From assembly GCA_004154925.1 (NCBI GenBank), contig QJNS01000132.1, positions 124,001-188,000 of the forward strand: a stretch of DNA of 64,000 nucleotides, in the 5' to 3' direction. Below the pieces are notes generated by a model. That model searched no databases. It had not been told where the DNA came from and was given only the letters and a program-made list of their open reading frames with translations. Source of the DNA: Monosporascus cannonballus. Its lineage: Eukaryota; Ascomycota; Sordariomycetes; Xylariales. A program made the position numbers and the translations under genes. How positions within the stretch are numbered: the stretch's first letter is position 1; each line of letters starts with the position of its first letter. Positions 1-13,400 of the stretch are shown one piece after another.

Positions 1-884
1 TGCATCAAAGTTTTAATAAGGCCTAATAACATAGATTAACCTAAATCACAAATTATCTAACGTATTTAAATCTTAAATAAATAAATAAACAAAATAAATA
101 AATCAAATTTTAAAAATTTACTTACGATATTATATTAATTACGAAAAAAATATTTAGGTTAAGAAATTACTAATCGCATAATTAATTTATAATACTAATT
201 ACTATTAAAGCATTAAAATAATACTTACGAACGTAAAGTTTGGTTTTATTTTAAAATTTATAAAAATATACGTAACGACGGTTTAATTAATATCAAAATA
301 ATCCTTACGTCAGAACATTTACCATAGTTGTACCAGAAAATAAAAACAGATTTAAAATTTTTACGAAATTAAATAAACAAATATTTAAATTAGAAAAAGT
401 TAAAAATTTTAATTTTCGAAAAAAGAAAAATGATTTAGCTTATTATAAAAAATATTTAAATATGAAAACCCAGTAAAAAATTCGATTTCAAGTATATCGG
501 TTTATATAACATCGCTAAAAAGAAATCTTAAAAAATAATTACTAATTAAAATTTCTATTAAAAGTTAAATTTTATTTAATTTTTTATATTTCTTTATTCG
601 AATTAATAACAAATACGATTAAAGTATATATAGCATAAAACGATATAAAAATAAAAAACGAATAAGCATACGAAATAAAAAAGAATTCTCGATATAAAGA
701 AATAAAACGAATTTACTTAATATTTAATTAAATGGAAAAAATATCCAGATTCGGAAAACATCTGGGAACCTGTTAAAAATCTTATTAACGCCCAGCGTCT
801 ATTAAAAAACTTTCACCAGCAATAACGGATACGTCCTAATTAACAGCTAATCAATCGGTAGCCGGGATATCGGGCTAACCGGCC

Positions 885-1425
885 GCAATATATATTAACA
901 TAATAACTATAACGGCAGCCTCCAACTATTTTTGTTTTTAACGTTTTTATTTTTTCAGCTCGTTTAACAATTAAAACCTTACGTTATACCATAATAACGT
1001 TTTTCGAACGAATTAACGCCTTTTACCTCCGTAAACGAATAAAATAAAAAAAGCTTTATTTATTTTTTCTTAATATTTACGTTAAGGTTTAAAAAAACCG
1101 TTAAAGCTTTAATAATCGCTTTTCGGCAAAAGCTGTTTTTACGTTTTAAACATTAATATTTGCAACAAATATTTTATAAGGAAAAAATAAGTACGCCGGT
1201 ACTATCGCAAAATCGATTTCAATTAATACATTCCTTATATTTTAAAACGTTTTTTATTATTTCGCACTTTATGCCTTTCGAAAAATAATAAAAGTAAAGC
1301 ATAATTTCGTTATTAAATTCGTCAAAGATTTTTACGAAATTAGCATAACGAACGGTAAAAGAACGAAAAAAGCGACGAATTTTAAAAATATAAAACGATA
1401 TAATTAAAAATAACAAAGAAAACAT
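885..1425 (-). pseudogene. antisense Zn2Cys6-like ORF relic in gypsy copy 1
   Basis: The frame is opposite to the host element, between chromodomain and 3' LTR. The best open part is 1219-1425 (68 codons) and reads YFYYFSKGIKC then KYKEC. With TAT read as decayed TGT/TGC, the spacing is C-x2-C-x6-C-x8-C-x2-C, identical to copy 3. The sixth Cys would fall after the stop at about 1219. The region toward 890 is a degraded K/E-rich stretch. Family knowledge: C-x2-C-x6-C-x(5-12)-C-x2-C-x(6-8)-C is the fungal binuclear zinc cluster. That it was once a gene is inferred from conservation among copies. Confidence 0.55.
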
Positions 1426-1490
1426 TTACCAAACGAAAAAAAAAGAAAAAAAGAAATTTTAAGGGCAAGATTTTGGGAAGGGAAAAATCG

Positions 1491-1865
1491 TATTACGACC
1501 CAATAAGCTCCGGTTTTAAGAAACGGTTAAATAAAAAGCATACTGGCCATCTCCCGGGTTACGTAACGGTAATTACTGCTAAGCCAGTAATTATTAATGA
1601 TTAAAAGTAATTTTAAGTAATCGTAATTACCGCCAACGGTATAATTACAGGTAATTAAGCCAAGAAAAAAAGGGATATATACGCTTATTATTTCCATAAT
1701 TTAAATAACTTCAGTTTATAATAACAATTCGTTACCCAAAGGACTTTTGGTATTACGAGACGTAATACGTTATTGTATTTATTGCTCAAATTCCCACGAT
1801 ACTCCTGCTAACATAAACCCGTCGACTTAAGGTTTAATAGTTGGTTAAACCGCTAAGCCGTCACA
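1491..1865 (+). repeat. 3' LTR of gypsy copy 1
   Basis: A 375-bp LTR that starts TATTACGACC (TGTTACGACC with one G-to-A change) and ends CCGTCACA. It aligns over its length, inverted, with the LTRs of copy 3. It contains the conserved palindrome GTATTACG-AGA-CGTAATAC at 1750-1768, found in the other LTR variants of this window. Confidence 0.9.
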
Positions 1866-1880
1866 CTAGTAGAAAGGTAT

Positions 1881-2248
1881 TGTAACGGCTAGGCGGTTTA
1901 ACCAATTATTAAATCTTAAGTCGACGAGTTTATGTTAGCAGAAGTATCGTGGGAATCTGAGCAATAAATACAATAACGTATTACGTCTCGTAATACCAAA
2001 GGTCCTTTGGGTAACGAATTGTTATTATAAACTGAAGTTATTTAAATTATGGAAATAATAAGCGTATATATCTTTATAAATTAATTAAATCTTTATTAAA
2101 TGTTAACGTTATTATAAATCCAATATTATTAAATTCGGTTAATTTTATATAGATTTGTTTATATCTTAATGCCAAAAGAGATTTAAATTACGTAATTCTT
2201 TTATGGGTCCCACCGTTTTTATGGCCGATCTTGGGTTAAGTCGTAATA
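1881..2248 (-). repeat. 3' LTR of gypsy copy 2
   Basis: A 368-bp LTR on the minus strand, from TGTAACGGCT at its left edge to CGTAATA at its right edge. Its left half matches the 3' half of the other gypsy LTRs; its right half (with the GTGGGTCCCACCG block near 2209-2221) is private to this copy and to the partner LTR at 8210. Confidence 0.9.
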
Positions 2249-2403
2249 CGATTTCCTTTTTCTCAGGACTTTTACCCTTAAAAACTTTTTTTTTAGTAAA
2301 TTATCCTTTTTTTACCATAGTAGGTCGTATTATTAATTACAAGCCTCGTAATCGTCCCAATTAGAAAAAAAACTTAGATTTTCTGGCTGCTCATATTATT
2401 AAA

Positions 2404-2850
2404 TTCGGTTTCGAAATTATGCCGTATACGTTTTATTTCGAACACGGTACCAAATATCAGATAATTAAAGAAATTCGTCGTAATAACAATATATTAAGAA
2501 TTTATATCGTTATAATGGTTTTGGCGCTTTAATCGATTCTCTGCGTCGTATTAAAAAGGAAAAAAATCGTTTAAATTGCGAAAAAATTATTGCTAAAAAG
2601 ACATTTTTACGCTTATAGCAAAAATTAAAAAAGGATTTGATGTGCAAGTAGCGTAATATCGACGAAACCATTAATCGCCTTTTTTATTTTCGTTATTAAA
2701 AGAAATATTTTTACGCTAAAGGAGTTAAAATTATTAATTACGGTCTTTAGTTAATGGATAAGCTGGATAAGTAGGAACGTACGGAAGCCGAGGCTCCGTT
2801 TCCTGTACTATCTTTTGCTTCCTTTAACTGGTCCATTCTTAAGGATTTTG
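2404..2850 (+). pseudogene. antisense Zn2Cys6-like/coiled-coil ORF relic in gypsy copy 2
   Basis: The frame is opposite to the element. It opens near 2419 with MPYTFYFEHGTKYQIIK, which matches the first half of the zinc-cluster motif (C-x2-C-x6-C with each Cys as Tyr); the second half is eroded. About 80 codons further on comes a charged stretch with helical character (RRIKKEKNRL..., later LMDKLDK and ERTEAEA), ending near FNWSI. The stops are mostly TAA/TAG where a Gln codon would fit. The same order of parts occurs in copies 3 and 4. Confidence 0.5.
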
Positions 2851-5800
2851 ATTAAGGGGCTTTTTTTGGTAATTCCGTTACCGCTGGTGAAAGTTTTTCA
2901 AAAGGCGCTAGGCGTCCATGAGATTTTTGGCGGGTTCCCAGGTATTTTCGAAATTTGGATACTTTTTTCACTTAATTAGATATTGGGTAAATCCGTTTTG
3001 TTTTCGTATATCCAAAATTTTTTCCATTTCGTATGCTTATTCGTCTTCCATTTTTACGTCATTTTATGCCGTATGTACTTTGATTATATTTGCTGTTAAT
3101 TCGAATAAGGAAATATGAAAAATTGGATAAAATTTGATTTTTGGTAAAAGTTTTAATTGGTAGTTATTTTCTGAAATTATCTTGTTAATTTTATATAAAC
3201 CGGTATATTTAAAATCAAGTTTTGTATTAGGTCTTTTCGTTTAAATATTTTTGGTAACGAGAAAAACTATTTTTCTTTTTTCGAAAGTTAATTTTTTTAA
3301 CCTTTTATGGTTGTAATACTTACTTATTTAATTTCGTACAAATTCCAGTTTTATTTTTATTTCCTGGTATAATTATCGCAATTATTCTAACGTAAAAATT
3401 ATTTTAATATTAATTAAACCGTTATTATATATTTTTTTTGTAAATTTTTAAAATAAAACCCAAATTTATATTCGTAAGTTTTATCTTAATGTTTTTATAA
3501 TAATTAATGTTATAAGTTAATTATACGGTTAATAATTTCTTAACTTAATTATTTTGTTTATAATTAATATAATATTATAAATATGTTTCTAAAATTTGAT
3601 TTATTCGTTTTGTTTATTTATCTATTTAAAGTTTAAATACGTTAAATAATTTATAATTTAAATTAATTTATATTATTAAGCCTTGCTAAAATTTTGATGC
3701 AAATATTAATCCTTTATTTAATATAATTTTTCTAAGTAATCCGTATATATTAAGAATATATTTAAAAAAAATACGTATTAATTATTCGTCATTTATATTC
3801 TTATAATATTATAGAATATAAAAAAATTTCGTAAATCGATTAACGATTACGAAAATATTATTATAATATATTTTTATAATTAAATCTTTTAATATAAAAA
3901 GTTTAGTAATAAAGTCGAATATAACTAAATATTATAATCGTTTTGCGATTAATAATGGCTATAACTTTCCGTATGGCTTATGTCGTTAAACCTTTGTTCT
4001 GGCACAAATATCGTATTGCTATATAATTTTTTATACCGTTAATTTTATTTTTAAAAAAATATATGCGTTAAAATCGTTTTAAAGTTTTCTAAATCCCTGG
4101 ATATTTATATAGCTGATATTCGTATATTTTTCGTATTAGATCTTTTTAGTATTTTTCTGGTATTTATATTTTATTCTTTTTTTGGTTTTCCGGAAAATTA
4201 TCGTTATATTGTTAAATTTTCTGATATATGTTATTAGGTGTTGCCCGAATCGTTGCGATTTGTTATGAACGTAAATATCTTTTTATAATAATATTAAAAA
4301 CTATATGGCTAATTTTAACCAATTTCTTTTTAAGGTTTAGTTACTTACTTAAGGCGTTTATTTTGCCATTTTCTAAGCCTTTTTTATAGATAATAACGAA
4401 ATCAAAGTTCGCCAATTTTTCCGCGTAACGAAGTTATTATTTTGTAAGTTCCTTAATTATAATAAATCTGGCAAAATTTTGATAATCCATATAAATTTTA
4501 ATTTGGTGCAAATTCCCTTTTAAGAAATATTTAAATTTTCGAAATGTTATTATAATGGTAATAAATTCCTTATTGGAAATGCCGTAATTAAGTTTAGTTC
4601 CTTTTAATTTATACGAAAAGAATATAATAAAATATAATTTACCTTAATTATTTTGTTATCCGATTATTACGCCTAATACGTAATTTAAAATATCGGTTTT
4701 TAAATTAACGAAACGGTTTAAATTATATATAATTAGTACTGGTTCGTTAATAATCGTATTCTTAATAACTTAAAATATTCCTTCCGTATTTGGCGTTTAT
4801 TTGAATTTTTTTTATAAAATTTATTAAAGATATAATTATTTTGTTAAAATTTCGAATAAATTTCTTATAGTAATTGGTAAATTGAAAGAATATCTGTACC
4901 TTTTTAATTATTATTAATATTTATTATTTTATTATTACAGCAATTTTTTAAAGCTTTATTTTAATATATTTTAGAATAATAATATATCCTAAATACTTCA
5001 TTTTTTTTGTATATAATTAATCTTTTTCTGCGTTAACTAATAATTTTACGTCCAATAAAGCTTAAAAACTTTATGAACGTATTTTGCGTATGTTTTTTCT
5101 GTTTTCGAAAAAATAAAAATATTATTAAAATAATAAACGACGAAAATATCGAGGTATTTTGGTAATATATAATTTATTATCCGCTAAAAGATTATTGGTA
5201 TATTTGTAAGTTTTACTAATTTCACCAAATATTTAAATAATCCGTATTTCGTTTTAAAAATTATTTTTTATTCGCATTTTTTTAATCTTAATAAGGTTAT
5301 ATTTATCTTTAAAATTAAATATTATAAATTATTTGGTTCTGTAAAATCGGTTTTTTATTTCCGTAATTAAGGATAATAATATTCGATCTTTAACGGTAAT
5401 ATCGTTTAATTGCCGATAGTTAATTACAAATCGTAATTTTCCGTTTTTCTTTAATACGAAAAATATTAGATATTTTGCTAGTAATTTCGAAAATCAAATT
5501 TATTTTTTCTATAGCCGATTTTCCAGGTATTCTTTAAAAATACGTAGTTCGTTTCCGTTAAGATTATAAATAAGGTAAAACTTTGTCGAAAATTCTTTTT
5601 TAAGAATTATTTTGTAATTTTATTTATTATGTTCTAGTAATTTCGTATCGAATTCCTTTTTAAAGAGCTGCTTATATCTGTGGTACTGTAATAACATATT
5701 GATTATATTTTCTGATTTCTTCGGCTGCTGTTATTTTAAGTCGTTATTTAATTACTTTAATTTCGTTGTAATAATAATAATAATACGTCGTATTTTTCTT

Positions 5801-8209
5801 TAATATCCGTTTTTTTCTTATATTTTGTTCCTTTGGGTGATAAGATATTTATCGTATCCTTATGCCTATATTTATCGTTATTATCGATCGAGTATTAAGA
5901 TTTTAATTTCTTTTTTTTTTCGTTTATTAATAGGAAATAAAAGAAATTTTACTTGGCTAATTTTTCCGTTAATTAAAATTCCGTATTAGCGTATTTATAC
6001 TAATCCTAAGATTATATCGTAATTTTCGAATAAAACGATATCGAAATTAACCGTCTGGTATTATCTTTTGATAAAAATCTTAAAATAATCAATTTCGTGT
6101 ATAATTATTCCGTTATAATAAACGAATTTTTAACTTTTGATATTTGTCGTTATATAAGGTTTTAACTTATATTTTTATAATAATTTAAGTTTATTAATTA
6201 TATCCGGTATAATATAATTTCCGTTTAAAGCTTTGTAATTTATTATTACGATATACCAATATGTTCCGATTTATATATCTAAAATAATAAGATCGTTAAT
6301 ACTTTTTATCGTTACGTTTAAAGCCTTTTTTGGAATTCCCTTTAATTCCTTTAAGTTTTATTATTTTGCGGCTTTTTTATAAATATCTTTTTTTAATTCC
6401 TATTCGAATTTATTAAGCTTTATTTGTATTTTTTTATTTAACGCGTTAAGCTGTTATATTTGTTATTATTGCCGGCGTATTATTTCTTTAAGCCGTATTA
6501 ATTATTCCTACTTTTTTTGTAATTGTTTTCTTTATTAGATAAATTGTTTTTTTATGTTTGCTATTATATCTTATTTTATGTCGTCCTAATTATCGTTTTA
6601 CAGATTTTCTATAAATTAATATATTTTTTTAATAATATTTTTTCTAAGGATTTATAATAAATATTAATTAAAAATAAAAATCCGTAATAAGTTTTTAATA
6701 ATATTTTTAATTGTACGCTGGATTAATTCTTTTTCCGTTTAATAGTTGTATTATCCATAATAATAAAAAGGGTTTTCCTGCGGGCATTATTGTTTTTCGG
6801 ACTAGCTTTTTACTTCGGCCAGTTATTAAATATTTTCTGGGGTTATGTTTCGAAATTATCGATATTATTATTTATCGTTTTTATTATTTCCGGTACGATT
6901 TAGAAAATTAAATCTTTTATAATACATACGGGTAATTTATTCGTAAATATATTATTTTTATTTTTTGTAATCGGGATATCCTCGTCGTCGACAGTATATG
7001 GCATATAATCTGCTATATCGATTAGGGATTTTGGGATAAATTTTTTCTGTTTTATTCCGGCATTTGCGTAATTATTTTCGTAATATTTTTTATTATATTC
7101 GCGATATTTATTAAGTTAACTTTTTGGCGCTTCATATCTTTCGTCGAATTTTTTACCGTAATAATTCTTATTAAACCTTTTATTATAAACCTGATATATA
7201 TTTGGCTTAGATTATGTTAATAACCTTATTATTGTTTTCTTAATTATTCTTGGATTACTTTTCCGGTATAAGGGTTTAATTATCTTATTGTGATTTTTTG
7301 AGCTTTTTGTATTTGTAAACTTTATATCTCATTTTGCCATAATTAAAGTTTTTAACCTGGTTTTAATTTTATTTATAAATAATGTCAAATTCTATAAGTC
7401 TTAACGTTATTTTATAAGAAGTAAACAATATATTTTATTTTTTCCTTTAATTAGATATTTATTTTGAATATAAAATATATTATTCTTTTTTTTCTTATCG
7501 TTTTTTAAATTATTAATTATTAATCTTAATTACTTTTGCGATATACCGGTTCAAAGTAATTAATTATGTAATCCGAATAATTTTATTATTTATATTATTT
7601 TTTAACTTTTTATAAAATATATTAATAAAAGTATTAATTTTATTATTTCTTTATTTTGCCTTAATCGTAAAATATTTTAAGATTACGGCGTATTTTGATA
7701 TAGGTTTTTTTTATTTAAGTTATAAAAGTTATTAGGCTGTAAATCGTTTTTATCTGGATTGCCGAAATTATTGCGTAATTTATTTTCGAAATTAGTATAA
7801 AATAAAAAAAGTTATTAAGAAAAATCTTTTTATTTAATTTTTTTATTTTTAAAAAATGTTTTATAATAAGTTTAAATTAAATAATTATATTTTTCGTAAA
7901 GCATATTTTTATTATTAGGATTATATCTCTTAGATTATAAAAGTTTAAAAAGCAAAAGTAAATTCGTGCTTAAATTAAAAAGGTTTAAAGGTTGCTTTTT
8001 TTATTATAAGGTTTCGGCTTTTTAGGTTTTATATGGGCGAAAAAGAATTAAGCAAGTAACGTAACCTTAATTTGTCGGATTTTTTTTTCTAATTCCCGAA
8101 TTCGAATTTAAAGTTATTAAGTAAAAGTTTTTTAAATATTAATCGATATTTTGATAATATTCAATATTACTTAAAATTTAACGGTATTATTAAATAAAAA
8201 TTTATAACA

Positions 8210-8578
8210 TATAACGGCTAAACAATTTAATTAATTATTAAATCTTAAGTTAACAGATTTATCTTAATAAAAATATTATAGAAATCTAAGTAATAAATAT
8301 AATAATATATTACGTTTTGTAATTTTAAAAATACCTTAAATAACGATATTATATTATAAACTAAAATTATATAAATTATGGAACTAATAAGTATATATAT
8401 TTTCATAAGTTAATTAAATTTTTATTAGATCTCGACGTTGTTACAGATTTAATATTATTAGATTCGGTTGGTTCTGTATGGATTCGTTTAAATCTTGATG
8501 CCAAGAGAGATCCAAATCACGTGACTTTTTTTGTGGGTCCGACCGTTTTTGTGGCAGATCTTGGGTTAGGTCGTAATA
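8210..8578 (-). repeat. 5' LTR of gypsy copy 2
   Basis: A 369-bp LTR paired with 1881-2248. It ends TCGTAATA followed by the target duplication GGTAT. Its right end, about 8440-8578, is less AT-shifted than the partner LTR, so mutation is uneven between the two. Confidence 0.9.
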
Positions 8579-9232
8579 GGTATCGAGGCCGTTCCCAATG
8601 GGACATTCCTTCAGGGTCTTTACCAAAAGTCATCTACCATGGTGGTGTGGTGGCTGGTACAAAATCGTCCGCTGCAGTTGATCGGGCCAATCAAACGGGT
8701 GTAAATACATCTACTAAAAATAGTTTAAGGTGGGGCGGCGGTAGTTCCTTTCTTCCTTTTGGCCCTACTCCCACTACATAATCGAGCAGCCAGAAATGGA
8801 TGCTCGAGGTCTGGACCCGTCCAGAAATGGATATCCTGGCAAACAGATACAAGACCTGGAAACAGAACCTGGAAATATATAATCTTGGAGGCAGGAATAG
8901 GAGTGCCTACCGATAACAGTGGCCTGCTAGAAAAGTCGCTTTTGCGTGAATATAGTGGATGAGATATCTGGCCAAGGGGTCCCTTGTATGAAAAGGAATA
9001 CATAATAATCTGTGATAGTTCCCTGAGGCGTAACTGGTAAGGGGATGTTCCGGACGTCTATCATTCTTCGACATTATGAACAACCGTGGGTGGAATGCTG
9101 TCAATAAAGTACCAAAGCAATGATCATTCGGGAAAAGCTCCCAGGAGGTTTCGCAAATTAAAGTAAGTAGAAAGCAAGGGGGCGAAGCGAGGGGGAGACG
9201 CAAGGGGTGGAAAACAGGGCTTTCATAAAACA
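8579..9232. other. host island, no gene assigned
   Basis: GC-balanced sequence with little sign of RIP. The longest frames (about 70-110 codons, on both strands) overlap one another and show no family I recognise. A 12-bp direct repeat CCAGAAATGGAT occurs at about 8791 and 8820. A purine-rich stretch at 9170-9220 has four G-runs (9178-9182, 9191-9195, 9204-9207, 9217-9219). Confidence 0.4.
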
Positions 9233-9482
9233 AAACCTCATAGGAAAAATCTCATAAGAGAATCTATTTTTACCTTATTTGAACTGGACTTAAGAGATAC
9301 TTCGTAAAAGAAACCTTGTAAGAAAAACCTCGTAAAAAGAAACTTCGTAAGTGATTTTATATTTTACGAACCTATAATTCCTGTATTATTCCTCTTTTAT
9401 TAACTAACCCCGCAAGAGAAACCCCATAAGAGATCTTGTATCTTACGAGCCTATAATTCTTATGATATTTTTTTTTCCTTAG
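9233..9482. repeat. minisatellite-like AT-rich repeats, interrupted by gypsy copy 3
   Basis: Degenerate units of about 15 bp with the core CCTCGTAAGA/CTTCGTAAAA (9233-9353), then longer units containing a TTATATTTTACGAACCTATAATTC-like block. The block recurs near 9430-9460 and, after the inserted element, at about 16285-16315. Joining 9482 to 16253 gives three successive copies of the longer unit. Confidence 0.6.
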
Positions 9483-9859
9483 TGTGACGAGCTATGCGGT
9501 TTAACCATTTAGTAAACCTTAAGTCGACGGGTTTATGTTAGCAGAAGTATCGTGGAAATCTGAGCAATAAATATAGTAACGTATTACGTCTCGTAATGCC
9601 AAGGATATCTTGGGTAAGAATATATTATTATAAGCTAAAATTATTTAAACTATGAAATTAATAAGTATATATATATTTTTTTCTTTTTGGCTTAATTATT
9701 CGTAATTATACCGTTAATGGTGATTACGATTATTTGGGATTACGTTTAATTATTAATAATTACTGGCTTGGTAATGATTACCGTTACGTAATCCGGGAGG
9801 TGGCCCGTATGCTCCTTATCTGACCGTTTCTTGAAACCGGAACCTATCGGATCGTAACA
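9483..9859 (-). repeat. 3' LTR of gypsy copy 3
   Basis: A 377-bp LTR, TGTGACGAGC at its left edge and CGTAACA at its right edge, with TG..CA ends intact. It is the same LTR subtype as copy 1. The segment near 9805-9858 is hardly mutated compared with the rest. Confidence 0.92.
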
Positions 9860-9937
9860 CGATCTTCCTTTTCCCCAAAATCTTTCCCTTAAGATTTTTT
9901 TTCTTCTTTTTTTTCCTTTAGTAAGTATCCCTTTTTT

Positions 9938-10479
9938 TTGCTTTTAATTATATCGTTTCGTATTTCCAAAATTCGTCGCATTTCCCGTTCTTTTACCGTT
10001 CGTCGTGCTAACCTTATAAAAGCCTTTAATAAATTTGGTTACGAAATTATACCTTGCTCTTATTATTTTTCGAAAAATATAAGGTGTAAAATAATAAAAA
10101 AAGTTTTAAGGTATAAGGAATATATTAATCGAGGTCGATTTTATAATAATACTAACGTACTTATTTCTTCCTTATAAAATATTCGTTATAAATATTAACG
10201 CTTGGAATACGAAAAAGCGCTTGCCAAAAAACGGTTATTAAAGCTTTAACGGTTTTATTTCGAAACTTAACGTAAATATTAGAAAAAAATAAATAAAACT
10301 TTTTTTCGTTTTATTCGTTTACGTAAGCAAAAAGCGCTGGTTCGTTCCAAAAGCGTTATTATGGTATAACGTAAATTTTAATCGTTGGACGAATTAAAAA
10401 AATAAGAACGTCGGGAACAAAAACAGTTGGAAGTTATTATTACGGCTATTACGTTAACGTATATCGCGGCTAATTGGCC
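9938..10479 (+). pseudogene. antisense Zn2Cys6/coiled-coil ORF relic in gypsy copy 3 (best copy)
   Basis: Open without a stop from 9938 to 10177, in the direction opposite to the element. Residues about 41-75 read PCSYYFSKNIRC, then RYKEYINRGRFY. Taking Tyr (TAT) as decayed Cys (TGT), the spacing is C-x2-C-x6-C-x8-C-x2-C-x6-C, the canonical Zn(II)2Cys6 pattern. After several TAA/TAG codons the same frame continues with charged helical sequence (EYEKALAKKRLLKL, FIRLRKQKALVRS, LDELKK.ERREQKQLE) to about 10470. Upstream of the cluster is a basic segment (KIRRISRSFTVRRANL). Function unknown. The family could be a host-derived or element-borne DNA-binding protein. Confidence 0.62.
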
Positions 10480-13400
10480 CGATATCCCGTTTACCGATTA
10501 GTCGGCCGTTTATTAGAATGCGCCCGTTATTATTAGTAAAAGTTCTTTAATAAGCGTTAAGCGCTAATAAAAGTTTTGGCGGGTTCTTAAGTATTTTTGG
10601 AATCCGGGTATTTTTTTTATTTAATTAGATATTAGGTAAGTCCGTTTTGTTTTTGTATATCGAAAATATTTTCCACTTTATATGCCTATTTATTTTTTAT
10701 TTTTATATCGTTTTATGCCGTATATACCTTAATCGTATCTATTGTTAATGCGAATAAAAAAATATAAAAAATTAAATAGAATTTGACTTTTAGTAAAAGT
10801 TCTAATTAGTAATTATTTTCTAAGATTTTTTTGGCGATTTTGTATGGATTAATATATTTGAAATCGATTTTTTTGTTGGGTTGTTTAATTTAAATATTTT
10901 TGATAACGAAAAAAATTATTTCCCCTTTTTCGAAAATTAATCGTTTTAACTTTTTTTAGTTATAATATTTATTTATTTAATTTTGTACGAATTTTAATTC
11001 TGCTTTTATTTTCTAACATGGCTATTATAACTATTTTAACGTAAGGATTATTTTAATATTAATTGGACCGTTATCGCGTGCGTTTTTATTAATTTCTGGG
11101 GTAAAATTAAAATTTATATTTGCAGATATTATTTTAATGCTTTTATAGTAATTAGTGTTATAAATTAATTATACGATCCGTAATTTTTTAGTTTAATTAT
11201 TTTACTCGTAATTAATATAATATCGTAAATACGTTTTTAAGGTTTAAATCGTTCGTTTTGTTTATTTATTTATTTAAAGTTTAAATACGTTAAATAATTT
11301 ATGATTTAAACCGATTTATATTATAAGGCCTTATTAAAATTTTGATACAAAAATTAATCTTTTATCCTATATAATTTCCATAAGTAATTAATATATGCTA
11401 AAAATATATTTAAAGAAAATGTATACCAGTTATTCGGCGTTTATGTTCTTATAATATGATAAAAAATAAGAAAATTTCGTAAATCGATCGACGATTACGA
11501 AAATGCTATCGGAATATATTTTCGTAATTAAATTTTTTAACATAAAAAGTTTAATAATAAATTCGAATATAATTAAATATTATGGTTATTTTACGATTAA
11601 TAATAGCTATAGTTCTTTATATAGCTTATGTCGTTATGCTTTTATTTTAGCGCAAATATCGCATTATCGTAAAATGTTTTATATTATTAATTTTATTTTA
11701 GGAAAAGAATATATACGTTAAAATCGTTTTAGGGTTTTGTGGATCCTTAGATATCTATATAACTAATATTAGTATATTTTTTGTATTAGATCTTTTTGGT
11801 ATTTTTTTGAAATTTGTATTTTATTTATTTTTTGATTTTCTGGGAAATTATCGTTATACTATTGGATTTTCTAATATATGTTATGGGGTATTGTCCGAAT
11901 CGTCGTAATCTGTCGTAAACGTAAATATCCTTTTGTAATGGTATCAAAAATTATATAGCTAATTTTAATTAATTTGTTTTCGAGGTTTAATTATTTATTT
12001 AAAGAATTTATTTTGCCGTTTTTTAAACCGTTCTTATAAATAATAACGAAATCGAAATTTATTAATTTTTTTACGTATTGTAATTATTATCCTATAAATT
12101 CCTTAATCGTAATAAATCGGATAAAATTTTAATAATCCGTATAAATCATAACCTAATATAAACTTTTTTTAGAAAGTATTTAAATTTTCGAAATACCATA
12201 ATAATAATTATAAATTCCTTATCTGGAATACCGTTATTAAATTTAGCTCCTTTTAATATGTACGAAGAAAATATTATAAAATGCAATTTGCCTTAATTAT
12301 TTCGTTATTTAATTATTGCATTTAACGTATAATCCGAAATATCGGTTTTTAGTTTAACGAAGCAATTTAAATTGTACATAATCAGTATTAATTTGCTAAT
12401 AATTACATCCTTAATATTCTAAAATGTTTTTTCCGTATTTGGCGTCCATTTAATTTCCTTTTTTTTTTTGTAAAGTTCGTTAAGGGTATAATTATCTTAT
12501 TAAAATTTCAAATATATTTCATATCATAATTAACGAATCCGAAAAATGCCTGTACTTTTTTAATTGTCGTTAACGTCTGTTATTCTATAATTATAACGAT
12601 TTTCTTAGGATTTATCTTAATATATCTTAAGATAATAATATATCTTAAATATTCCATTTCCTATATATGGAATTAACTTTTTTTTGCGTTAATAAATAGC
12701 CTTACGTCCTATAAAGCTTAAAAAACCTTATAAACGTATTTTACGTATATTTTTTTTGTTTTTAAAAAGATAAAAATGTTGTTAAGATAGTAAATAACGA
12801 AAATATCGAGATATTTTCGTAATACATAATTTATTATTCGTTAAAGAATTATTAATACGTTCGTAAATCTTATTAATATAACCAAGTATTTAAACAATCC
12901 GTATTTTATCTTCAAAATTATTTTTTATTTATATTTTTTCTTAATCCTAATAAGGTTATATTTATTTTTAAAATTAAATACTTTAAACCATTTAATTCCG
13001 TAAAATCGGTTTTTTATTTCCGTAATTAAGGATAATAATATTTAATCCTTTATAATAATATTATTTAATTATTAATAATTAACCATAAATCGTAATTTTC
13101 CGTTTTTTTTTAATACGAAAAATATTAAATATCCTATTAATAATTTCGAAAATCAAATTTATCTTTTCTGTAGCCGATGTTTTAGGTATTCTTTAAAAAT
13201 ATGTAATTTATTTCAGTTAAAATTATAAATAAGGTAAAACTTTATCGAAAATCCTTTTTTAAAAATTATTTTATAATTTTATTCGTTATGTTTTAATAAT
13301 TTCTTATTAAGCTTTTTTCTAAAAAGCTACTTATATCTATAATATTATAATGGCATATTAATTAAATTTTTTAATATTTAGGGTTGTTATTTTTTAAAAT

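Larger units (their letters stand above)
1..1865 (+). mobile_element. Ty3/gypsy chromovirus copy 1, 3' part
   Basis: This is the right-hand part of a degraded Ty3/gypsy element; its 5' part lies outside the window. The left edge reads as the end of the integrase core and matches copy 4 at about 48240-48400. A chromodomain is readable at about 715-815 (YLIKWKKYP, then a WEP motif), which places the element among chromoviruses. The 3' LTR is 1491-1865, and the 5 bp after it (CTAGT, 1866-1870) would be the target duplication if the left one is found. Many TAA/TAG stops and the strong TA bias indicate RIP, so no protein is made. The stretch between chromodomain and LTR carries an antisense reading frame listed separately. 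Confidence 0.88.
1881..8578 (-). mobile_element. full-length Ty3/gypsy chromovirus copy 2
   Basis: A complete 6.7-kb element on the minus strand, bounded by two LTRs and a perfect 5-bp target duplication GGTAT (1876-1880 and 8579-8583). Read right to left it has a Gag zinc knuckle near 7300-7350 (FNYGK..., CCHC with Cys changed to Tyr), protease and reverse transcriptase through about 6200-4800, RNase H, integrase near 4300-3550, and a chromodomain at about 2895-2985. The reverse-transcriptase YxDD site near 5110-5150 reads YFNN, as expected if G-to-A mutation turned both Asp codons to Asn. All frames hold many stops. It inserted 10 bp from the end of copy 1 in opposite orientation. Confidence 0.92.

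Noticed and set aside
9170..9220. G-quadruplex candidate
   Set aside because: G-runs are separated by 8-9 bases, longer than in stable quadruplexes; too weak to claim.
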